A DNA stretch of 64,000 nt from Collimonas pratensis (GTDB lineage Bacteria; Pseudomonadota; Gammaproteobacteria; Burkholderiales; Burkholderiaceae_D): NCBI RefSeq assembly GCF_001584185.1, contig NZ_CP013234.1:4154001-4218000 (forward strand). The letters run 5' to 3'. Shown piece by piece: positions 28,691-35,945 of this stretch (position 1 is the stretch's first letter; each line of letters opens with the position of its first letter). Under the pieces are notes generated by a model. It saw only the letters and a program-made list of their open reading frames with translations. It did not search any database and had not been told where the DNA came from. The position numbers and the translations under genes are program-made.

Positions 28691-28816
28691 ATGACATTTC
28701 TTTTTAAAAAACAATTTTTTATAACAATCTCCGCCTGCCTGATACTCAGCGCGTGTGGTGCGGCACGAGTGATATCCGGACTCGCATATTTGTTGGAGGG
28801 CGAGGTTAAAAAATAG
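28691..28816 (+). CDS. Small lipoprotein
   Basis: 41 codons: a basic N-terminus, a hydrophobic core and the lipobox LSAC (Cys about 22), followed by a short polar tail (GAARVISGLAYLLEGEVKK). This is the shape of entericidin-like small lipoproteins, though no such family signature is certain. Its 5' region is repeated in inverse orientation at 28085-28128. The ribosome-binding site is weak. Confidence 0.5.
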   Translation: MTFLFKKQFFITISACLILSACGAARVISGLAYLLEGEVKK

Positions 28817-29017
28817 GATATTTTGCGGAGCGGAAATCGGCTGTAAAGCCTCGAAATATATGGAAAACTAGATGAGCTTGGGAAGCTTTAGAGGGTATTT
28901 CAGATTAAGTATAAAAAATGCTGTCATTTTGTTGTCATTCTGGAGCTTAATCAACCCCAAAACACCCCAATTAATGACAGCGATATATTTTTAAACTATT
29001 GATTTTAAACAAATTAT

Positions 29018-29049
29018 TGGTGGAGGCGGCGGGAATCGAACCCGCGTCC
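29018..29049 (-). other. tmRNA (ssrA) 3'-end fragment, probable att scar
   Basis: On the minus strand, 32 bases correspond to the T-arm and acceptor 3' end of a betaproteobacterial tmRNA: GGACGCGGGTTCGATTCC followed by CGCCGCCTCCACCA. The sequence to the right is not tmRNA, so no gene is present. A TTGATTTTAAACA motif lies 6 bases from its CCA end and also lies next to the right att site of the island (50334-50346). Confidence 0.75.
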
Positions 29050-29156
29050 CATTTGCACCGATTGCATATTGACCACTCATCGAAGAATCGCGCAACCGGG
29101 TTGATAAATTCGGGGATCACGAAATTTCCTTATGCCCGCACTATTCCGTGCATCTG

Positions 29157-30335
29157 TCATGCTGGAGATTGCATGCTCCCTGCTCTCCCCGAGACTGCGT
29201 CACGTTCAAAATGAACCGAGGGAAACAACTTTGCCCGCAGTTGCATGAACGGCGTTTCTACAAGTCGGTAGAGCAGCCATCCGCCAAAAATGGAGATGCC
29301 CATGACGATGGCCACACCTACTGGCCCATCAGCGTCAATATTCCAGCCTGAGAGCGGGGCCAGGGATAACTTGAAGATTGCCTTGTGCACGAGGTAGATC
29401 GCATAGGACCACAGTGCAATTTTTTCGGCGCCGGGAACGCGCAGCCGGTTCAGTAATGAGTTGGGGCTAAGTGCCGACATCGTCAACAAGGCAAAGCTCG
29501 CCGCGAGCAATGGATACCCAAACGTCATCATCGAAAACGTAAAACCGTAGTCGTCAATTTCACGATAATTCAGGAAAAGATAAGCCGTCAGGATGAATGA
29601 AGCCGCCCCGCAAACGAGCAGGAGATTCCCCTTGCGTATGATCTGTGAGTACAGATCACCATGAAAATTTCTGAGCATAGCAATCGCCACGCCTGGTAAT
29701 AGTTCGTCAAAGCGCGCGAAGCTTGAATAATAGACATAGACAGCGTGATCGGCTGGGTTAATCAGGTTCTGCCCGTGATTCATCCACGCCATCCCCCTTA
29801 CTGCCATACCGGCGATGATCACGCCAGCAATTGCAGACCAGCCCCAAAATACTGGTTTTCGAAAACTAGCAATCAGCAGCGCCACGACTGGCAGTATCAA
29901 ATAAAATTGCTCTTCGATGCAGAGCGACCACGAATGGGAGAAGGTCTCTCCGAAATGCAGGCCGATGTTCTGAGTAAACGTCAGGAAGCGCCAAATCGAT
30001 GGTGTGTTCGAGCCTCCTAACGCGGACGGAAACATAAAATAGATAGCCAGCACGACGTAGTAGGCCGGCAGCGTTCGGAGCAAGCGCCGGGCAAAAAAAG
30101 TCTTGAGCGAAAAACGGTTCCCTCGCGCCAGCGTCGACATGATTTGATTGCCGATCAGGTAGCCGCTAAGCACAAAGAACAGATCGACTCCCATCCAGCC
30201 GATACTCGTTAGAAAACCGAACGTGAGTTTTCCACTAACTACGACACCGTAGTGAGACATCATGACCAATAGGATCGCAGATGCTCGCAAGGTGTCCAGC
30301 CCATAGATTCTGCGTGTTGCGTTGATTTCGGTCAT
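29157..30335 (-). CDS. Acyltransferase 3 family (OafA/YrhL-like) membrane protein
   Basis: A 392-residue protein with about ten membrane segments and the family motifs LDTLRASAILLVMMSH (catalytic His in the first segment), GWMGVDLFFVLSGYLI, FFARRLLRTLPAYY and SHSWSLCIEEQFYL. Such enzymes O-acylate surface glycans such as exopolysaccharide or LPS. It is a single gene in cargo, next to the tmRNA scar. The secreted esterase at 24.7 kb and this acylase could act on related glycans (inference). Confidence 0.92.
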   Translation of the reverse strand: MTEINATRRIYGLDTLRASAILLVMMSHYGVVVSGKLTFGFLTSIGWMGVDLFFVLSGYLIGNQIMSTLARGNRFSLKTFFARRLLRTLPAYYVVLAIYFMFPSALGGSNTPSIWRFLTFTQNIGLHFGETFSHSWSLCIEEQFYLILPVVALLIASFRKPVFWGWSAIAGVIIAGMAVRGMAWMNHGQNLINPADHAVYVYYSSFARFDELLPGVAIAMLRNFHGDLYSQIIRKGNLLLVCGAASFILTAYLFLNYREIDDYGFTFSMMTFGYPLLAASFALLTMSALSPNSLLNRLRVPGAEKIALWSYAIYLVHKAIFKLSLAPLSGWNIDADGPVGVAIVMGISIFGGWLLYRLVETPFMQLRAKLFPSVHFERDAVSGRAGSMQSPA

Positions 30336-30846
30336 CAGGCTCTTTTTTTAGTGTGGTGATGAAGCAATTCGCAATTTGCGACAAATCGATACTTTCGTGC
30401 GCACGAATTCTATCAATTTCCTCAATGCAATGGTCAATTCAGTGCGAAGACGAACATCATTTCGCGTATCCAAAGCACAGTAAATTGAAAAGCAGTCTCT
30501 GAGAGGCCGATGACGGCGAATCGGATAAATTGGCTTTGCAGTCCCACTATCAGTTTTTTATATATGAGATGCGAAATCTTCGCAGTTGGAGCCCAAACAA
30601 GGGCGACGGCTGGGAAAAAATGGCGGTCTTTGGAACGAGGTTTTGATGAGAAATTGTCTAATATTAGTTTGGTAGGAAAGCGCCATGCCCCGAAAATAAA
30701 TCAGCGTATTCTGCACGGATATTAGACAAATTCTTCGTGAGCCTAATATCCATGCGGGTTACAGCCATATTCCAACCTGTCACTATATCAGGATACGAGA
30801 CATGTCATGACCAACTGATATGTGTTGCGACAGGCAGTAAACGACC
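30336..30846. other. Gap with no supported gene
   Basis: About 500 bases between the acyltransferase start and the IS1182 element. It contains the acyltransferase promoter region. I see no convincing ORF, hairpin or repeat, except the last 25 bases (a cassette-type palindrome half that is the IS target). Confidence 0.5.
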
Positions 30847-32550
30847 GAGGCTGTGTGAAAACGCATCCAGTTAGTAAACTATTTCTCGATACAAGCGTCA
30901 AATCGACATTGCATATTTGATCGAGGCTTCGATGAAACGCTTTGTCCAGGGAACGGATCGCACGCAGAGTATCCTGCTGCCAGAGCAGCTCGAAGATTAC
31001 GTCAGTGAAGATAATCCTGTCAGAGTCATCGATGTCTTTGTCGACTCGCTTGATCTTGGCTCGCTTGGTTTCGGTGGCGCGAAGCCAGCGCAGACCGGAC
31101 GGCCGTCTTATCATCCCAGCGTGCTGCTGAAGATTTATATCTACGGTTACCTCAACCGAGTCCAATCGAGCCGGCGCCTGGAACGCGAGGCACAACGCAA
31201 CATCGAGGTCATGTGGCTGACGAGTCGCCTGATGCCGGACTTCAAGACCATTGCAGACTTCCGCAAGAACAACGGGCCAGCGATCAGCAAGGTCTGTCGT
31301 CAATTTGTTCTGATGTGCCGCAATCTCGATCTGTTTGCCAATACCGATATCGCCATCGATGGCAGCAAGTTCAAGGCGGTCAACAATCGCGATAAGAACT
31401 TTACCGACAGGAAGCTTCAGGCACGAATCGAGCAACTCGAAGCCAACATTGCACGCTACCTCGAGGAGCTTGATCGTGCCGACCGCCAGCCGGAGTTAGT
31501 GCCTGAGGCCCGCGTCTCGCATCTGAAGGAAAAAATTGCCTCCATCAAGAAGCAGATCGAAGGATTCAACGAGATCAACAAGCAGCTGCAGCAGACACCA
31601 GATAAGCAAATATCTCTGACAGATCCGGATGCCAGATCCATGGCCACGAGTGGCCGTGGCACAGGCATGGTGGGCTACAACGTCCAGACTGCGGTCGATA
31701 CCAGAAATCATCTGATCGTGTCGCATGAGGTGACCAATGTCGGGCACGATCGAACGCAGCTAGCGTCGATGGCGGCACAAGCGCAAAACGCAATCGGAAA
31801 GCAAGATTTGACTGTGGTCGCGGACCGCGGCTATTTCAGCGGAGCGGAAATTCTCGCATGCGAGAAGCTTGGCGTGACGCCGCTGGTACCGAAACCTCTG
31901 ACTTCGGGCAACCGGGCACAAGGCCTCTTCGATAAAACGGATTTCATTTATCTGGCGCAAAGCGACGAGTACCAGTGTCCGGCCGGACAACGAGCTATCT
32001 GGCGTTTCACAACAATCGAACACGGGTTGCGGTGGCATAAATATTGGTCGTCTGCCTGCCCGGCATGCCCAATCAAGGCGCAATGTACTACCGGCACCAA
32101 TCGGCGTATCGCCCGTTGGGAACATGAGGATGTACTTGAGCGAATGCAGCGGCGCTTAAATGTCTGGCCCAATCCTGCCCGCTTACGCCGGCAGACCGTC
32201 GAGCATCCATTTGGCACGCTCAAGGCATGGATGGGTGCAACGCACTTCCTGACCAGGTCACTCCCACGGGTGAGTACTGAAATGAGCTTGCACGTACTGG
32301 CTTACAATCTGAAACGGATCATGGCAATACTGGGTACTCATCGATTGATTGCAGCCATGAGGGCCTGACGGCCTTTTTTTGCATCTCTACGAGATATTGT
32401 TCCTGCTAATTGAGCAGGCCTTTCGCAGCCGTTAAATATTTTTTTGTCGCCGTGCTCCGTGCTAATGTTTTACGTGCAGGTTCGTTTCCAAATTGGATCG
32501 AAGACGAACGCGCTCACCTGAGAAATGATTTTGCGTTTTTACACAGCCTC
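30847..32550 (+). mobile_element. IS1182-family element, copy 1
   Basis: 1704 bp with ends GAGGCTGTGTGAAAACGC and GCGTTTTTACACAGCCTC, flanked by GACC on both sides (4-bp duplication). A near-identical copy in opposite orientation is at 47715-49419. Both are inserted into the same palindromic target, which reads CTTCCGCTTTGGGTCGTTTA when restored. Confidence 0.9.
30932..32368 (+). CDS. IS1182-family transposase, copy 1
   Basis: 478 residues. The N-terminal DUF772 region has GRPSYHPSVLLKIYIYGYLN, then AIDGSKFKAVNN, VVADRGYFSGAEI and a C-terminal HPFGTLKAWMGATHFL. These carry the DDE residues of IS1182 transposases. A Cys cluster (CPACPIKAQC) lies in the C-terminal part. The ATG at 30932 is preferred to the TTG at 30917. 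Confidence 0.93.
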   Translation: MKRFVQGTDRTQSILLPEQLEDYVSEDNPVRVIDVFVDSLDLGSLGFGGAKPAQTGRPSYHPSVLLKIYIYGYLNRVQSSRRLEREAQRNIEVMWLTSRLMPDFKTIADFRKNNGPAISKVCRQFVLMCRNLDLFANTDIAIDGSKFKAVNNRDKNFTDRKLQARIEQLEANIARYLEELDRADRQPELVPEARVSHLKEKIASIKKQIEGFNEINKQLQQTPDKQISLTDPDARSMATSGRGTGMVGYNVQTAVDTRNHLIVSHEVTNVGHDRTQLASMAAQAQNAIGKQDLTVVADRGYFSGAEILACEKLGVTPLVPKPLTSGNRAQGLFDKTDFIYLAQSDEYQCPAGQRAIWRFTTIEHGLRWHKYWSSACPACPIKAQCTTGTNRRIARWEHEDVLERMQRRLNVWPNPARLRRQTVEHPFGTLKAWMGATHFLTRSLPRVSTEMSLHVLAYNLKRIMAILGTHRLIAAMRA

Positions 32551-32753
32551 GACCCAAAGCGGAAGTTCAGTTTTCTCTAAAGCAGCCATTCAAAGTACGT
32601 GCCGCCTTGTTATTGTTGAACACGCTTTGGGAGACGTGGAAGCTGGAGAGCAGTTTTCGTGCTGTCATTTTGCCAGCGCATCCGCTGCCCTGCTAAAGCC
32701 AACAACCGACCGAAACGAAAAACGCGTGGGAATTCCAGCCCCTTCAATTCTGG

Positions 32754-32939
32754 TCACAAACCTCGCAACGTGCCATTGAATTTTCCGCAGTCACATTCGT
32801 GGATTATCGCGCTTCCTTTGCCATGAAATCTAATTGAAACATTGCAAATATTACAGCAAACTGAATTTATGCCGGCCTGTTGATATTCTCTCAATGCTTG
32901 TATGAAGCGTGTACGATCATTCTCGTTTAACTTAGTCAT
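32754..32939 (-). CDS. Small zinc-ribbon-like hypothetical protein
   Basis: 61 residues with two Cys pairs (CCNIC at about 28-32, and CDC near 49-51) around a strand-rich middle (IRFHGKGSAIIHECDCGKFN). The pattern suggests a metal-bound ribbon and looks like a conserved single-domain protein. Function unknown. It is the first of several single small genes separated by palindromes. Confidence 0.65.
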   Translation of the reverse strand: MTKLNENDRTRFIQALREYQQAGINSVCCNICNVSIRFHGKGSAIIHECDCGKFNGTLRGL

Positions 32940-33011
32940 CCCCTACTCCTGTTCGATCAGGTGGTCGGTGTAATGCATTGCGCTGTATTTTTCAATTATG
33001 ATGTCGAGTGG

Positions 33012-33032
33012 AACGGCCACTCTTGGCCGTTT
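33012..33032. repeat. Cassette-type palindrome
   Basis: AACGGCCA-CTC-TTGGCCGTTT, just downstream of the gene at 33044-33445 (which reads leftwards). It is one of about ten related palindromes with a GGCCG core between small genes. Confidence 0.65.
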
Positions 33033-33043
33033 GGCGTCGCTGA

Positions 33044-33445
33044 CTATAGACAAATATCCAGGCGCACAATTTCGAAATCGACATGCCCTTCACTTAAAAC
33101 ATCGCTAAATTCAATCACAAATCCTTTTACCTCAACAAGGCCTTCTGACTGATTAATCACACGTCCACGTCCTCGGTACGAATAATTTCCAGTGCGCTCA
33201 AGACAATCTGAGGATAGTGTCTCTTTCTCATTTTCGGGCCAATCCGACAAGTAAGCCGCCACAACATGCCCTTCCATAGTGGATAGGCGATTTTCAATGA
33301 CATCGCCTACGCTAAGGCTACAAGGCCAACAGAACGCTACGATTTCACCACTCCCACTACTCAACGTAACAGAAGCACTTTCATCACCTGGCGTATACGG
33401 TTCGACTGAGATGACGGTAATTGTGCCCATGCTAAGATTTCTCAT
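33044..33445 (-). CDS. Hypothetical protein of the small-gene array
   Basis: 133 codons (or 128 from the second Met, MGTITVISVEPYTP). Beta-rich, acidic, with no membrane segment. Size, acidity and array context resemble immunity-type proteins of toxin loci, but no family is recognised. Palindromes flank it at 33012 and 33468. Confidence 0.6.
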   Translation of the reverse strand: MRNLSMGTITVISVEPYTPGDESASVTLSSGSGEIVAFCWPCSLSVGDVIENRLSTMEGHVVAAYLSDWPENEKETLSSDCLERTGNYSYRGRGRVINQSEGLVEVKGFVIEFSDVLSEGHVDFEIVRLDICL

Positions 33446-33467
33446 ATATTCAACAGAATGTTCGAAG

Positions 33468-33495
33468 GTCCGCTCTTGGCCGAAGTCCGACGGAC
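33468..33495. repeat. Cassette-type palindrome
   Basis: GTCCG ... CGGAC with an internal CTCTTGGCCGA, between two leftward small genes. It belongs to the same family as 42488-42511 (GTCCGC ... GCGGAC). Confidence 0.65.
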
Positions 33496-33498
33496 GAG

Positions 33499-33873
33499 TT
33501 AGGCCAGCTCATCCAGTCTGAAGCTTGGCATGAATCTCCCCACATCGTCGGGAAGAGTACCACTAGAATCTGCAACAGCCTGCATCTTCTTGAGCCACTG
33601 GCGGTCGTGGTCCCTATGAGCCAATTTTTCAATTTGCCTAAGCATCACAGCCGCATGTTCCCAAGTAACTTCCACCTCACTATTGGTGTTCCGATTAACG
33701 ACTTTCGGCTCTGCATATCCCAACCTTTCAGCTACGTTCGGATTGGAATTTGATATGCGAATTTTAAAAAATAGCCAGTATTCGCAGCTATCACCTCCGT
33801 GAAATATGGCTGCAAGAGATCCGCCATCGCGAATCATCTCAACGCTATCAACGATAACAATAGGTGGAAGCAT
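33499..33873 (-). CDS. Hypothetical protein of the small-gene array
   Basis: A 124-residue soluble protein (IVIVDSVEMIRDGGSLAAIF; VTWEHAAVMLRQIEKLAHRD). Mixed alpha/beta composition, no signal peptide. Not recognised. It ends four bases before a palindrome. Its immunity-like size and context are the only hints of function. Confidence 0.6.
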   Translation of the reverse strand: MLPPIVIVDSVEMIRDGGSLAAIFHGGDSCEYWLFFKIRISNSNPNVAERLGYAEPKVVNRNTNSEVEVTWEHAAVMLRQIEKLAHRDHDRQWLKKMQAVADSSGTLPDDVGRFMPSFRLDELA

Positions 33874-34132
33874 ATTTGGCCTGTATTTTTACGGTATTCA
33901 AACTTGAGCTTCACAATGCGAACGGCGGCTACTGGCCGATAGCTTCACTGTGATGGGCGAACTCGGTCGACGGCATTCAGGATAGCAGCTTGCTCTGCTG
34001 CAAAAATCACAGATTGTCACTCCCGACTGAAGCCGCCCATAACGGTCATCTGTTAAAGTGATGGGGGAGGTCCAGACCGGATTCTTACCTCTCGCATAAA
34101 TCTGCGGCCTCGACTGTTAACAGGATGCACCT

Positions 34133-34585
34133 ATGAACGACCAAACCTCTACCGTATTGCGCACCGAGCACACTGGGCTGACTGTCGCGTCGATCGATGG
34201 CGTACTTGATTTCTGGACTGAGGTCCTCGGCTTTCAACTCGTGTACCGCAAAGAGCTTGGCGGTGGGCACGCGATGGAACAAGTGGTCGGGGTGTCGGGG
34301 GCTTATTTAAGAAACGCTCTCCTAGAGGGGCCCGATGGATATAGAGTTGAGCTGGTTGAGTACGATTCGCCGGAAGACCGCATGGTTTTGAAACAACGTC
34401 CATGCGACGTCGGTTCGGCTCATTTGACGTTTGCCGTGACCGATCTGCGCGCAATGCTAAATCGCATGGCCCCTTATGGATGGACGGCAACCGGCGAACC
34501 GCAAACTGCGCCTAGCGGAACAATCATGGTCTACACCCGAGGACCTGACGGCCACACTATAGAACTTATGCAACATCCGGAGTAA
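34133..34585 (+). CDS. VOC-family (glyoxalase-like) protein
   Basis: 150 residues. The N-terminal half has HTGLTVASIDGVLDFWTEVL and a substrate-loop region; the C-terminal half has AHLTFAVTDLRAMLNRM and ends YTRGPDGHTIELMQ with the usual metal-binding Glu. This is the two-repeat plan of a glyoxalase/dioxygenase subunit. Substrate unknown. A single gene with its own upstream region; distinct in sequence from the VOC gene at 18.8 kb. Confidence 0.87.
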   Translation: MNDQTSTVLRTEHTGLTVASIDGVLDFWTEVLGFQLVYRKELGGGHAMEQVVGVSGAYLRNALLEGPDGYRVELVEYDSPEDRMVLKQRPCDVGSAHLTFAVTDLRAMLNRMAPYGWTATGEPQTAPSGTIMVYTRGPDGHTIELMQHPE

Positions 34586-35027
34586 CTGCTTGTCAGTGAA
34601 TATTTTATCTTGGTTGCTATCTGGTAGACGTAAGACGGAGAACAACTTCGGCATCAGCTGGGCGGTGCATCATTGGTGTGAGGTTTTAATGGGTGATTAC
34701 TTGAGCGACCGGTTTTGGCGATTGCGGCCATTCTCATAAGCTATCTTCGCAACATTTTGCGTTTCTGAACAAGCTCCACGCGGCGTCGCGCAATCTGGGT
34801 GTTGATTTGCCCGCAGAATTGACTGCCTCAGCACTGAGTCATATAGAAAGGCTTTGATGAAGGGCTTCTAGAATAAGTCAAAGTCGGCCGCGTTTGATCT
34901 TTCGGCGGACCTAATACGCGCCCGAAGGTAGTGGAGCTGTGAGACCCTGACCAACAGGTCAGAAGGAGCGCTCTGAGGCTCGCTGGAACGTCCGGTGCCA
35001 TGGATGATCAGACACCAGAGTGAGTCA
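34586..35027. other. Gap, possibly a decayed gene end
   Basis: No intact gene. A stretch at about 34735-34858 reads in one frame as HFAFLNKLHAASRNLGVDLP... to a stop, without a start codon, and may be the tail of a lost gene. Nothing else is supported. Confidence 0.35.
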
Positions 35028-35429
35028 TCAGTAGGATGACTTTCCATTCTTCAGGAGTAGTTCTCTTGCCATCTCCATGGCCTGCTCACGTGCGGCAGCA
35101 AGAAGTAGAGGGTAGCCCCAGAACTTGGCAAAAACGACCGCAAAGGCCTTGAATCCAACACGTTTTGCCGAGTTGGGTTCGACAAGGATCATTGCCACAA
35201 CCAACTTTCGCAATTCAGCCTTGTGTTTTTTCATCCAGAGCGCGGTGCGCTTCTTTTCTTCCGGAGAGTGCTCATGGTCTTCGGCAGGTGCTGTATCGGT
35301 CAAGAGTACGAAGGGCTCTCCGCGCTGCAAATTGGCCTCCAATTCGGCGAAGTCCTTCTCATGATCATGGCCGGGTTCTTGCGTAAGACTCATCCAGACA
35401 AAAGGGAAGTTAGAACTATTCATCGACAT
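35028..35429 (-). CDS. Hypothetical protein next to a siderophore receptor
   Basis: 133 codons from the ATG at 35429, which has AAGGAAA upstream; a second ATG is at 35423. The N-terminus (FPFVWMSLTQEPGHDHEKDF) and the C-terminus (FAKFWGYPLLLAAAREQAME) are conserved-looking. It overlaps the membrane-protein gene by 14 bases, so both form an operon. It may relate to the protein-level control of siderophore uptake or to a GTPase-effector-type helper; function is unknown. Confidence 0.6.
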   Translation of the reverse strand: MSMNSSNFPFVWMSLTQEPGHDHEKDFAELEANLQRGEPFVLLTDTAPAEDHEHSPEEKKRTALWMKKHKAELRKLVVAMILVEPNSAKRVGFKAFAVVFAKFWGYPLLLAAAREQAMEMARELLLKNGKSSY

Positions 35430-35871
35430 GGTCGTTTCCTTTACTTTTGATGTGACGCCAGGTGACCGCAATAGCGAACACACCAGGCAACGAAATGAAA
35501 AACACTGCCGAGAAGGTAACGTGCCAGCCGTCGCGTAACCCGTCGGAGATTCCGCCTAAGGTATTGAGGACGACAAGCAGGCTGCCGAGGACCAGGACAA
35601 CCCGTTGAGCCGTACGGGTACCGATCAGCGCGAGGAGCACCGTGACGATCCAAGAGCCGTAGAATGCGGAAAACATCCACAGTACGTCGGGCTCAAACGT
35701 AATTGCCGGTGTCACTCCCTGCGCTCTCACAAAGTCGTTGACGTAGAAGAACAATTGGAAAGTCACAAAGAGCACGGCTCCAACGGCCGTCGTCAGCCAG
35801 TACAAGGTGACCTTGTTTCCGTTGTTCGTGGCCAGGTCGTGCGCGGGGCTTAGGGGAGTATTAGGGGGCAT
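35416..35871 (-). CDS. Four-helix membrane protein
   Basis: 151 residues from the ATG at 35871; the open frame further upstream is a shadow of the receptor gene. About four membrane segments are visible (LYWLTTAVGAVLFVTFQLFF; SGSW-like IVTVLLALIG; VVLVLGSLLVVLNTLGG; SAVFFISLPGVFAIAV). It lies 74 bp after the siderophore receptor gene on the same strand, so it is probably iron-regulated with it. No family recognised. Confidence 0.65.
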   Translation of the reverse strand: MPPNTPLSPAHDLATNNGNKVTLYWLTTAVGAVLFVTFQLFFYVNDFVRAQGVTPAITFEPDVLWMFSAFYGSWIVTVLLALIGTRTAQRVVLVLGSLLVVLNTLGGISDGLRDGWHVTFSAVFFISLPGVFAIAVTWRHIKSKGNDHVDE

Positions 35872-35945
35872 AGGCGCTTTCTCGATAATCAATGGTTGTA
35901 TGTCTGGGAATTTCCAAAGGGTGAAGCTTTTTGCCTGCGGGCCAA

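Noticed and set aside
29018..29400. Complete tmRNA gene on the minus strand
   Set aside because: Sequence beyond 29049 does not contain the tag-encoding or 5' acceptor parts, and the acyltransferase gene begins overlapping that space.
30510..30725. 71-codon ORF in the gap before IS1182 copy 1
   Set aside because: No ribosome-binding site, uneven composition and no family resemblance.
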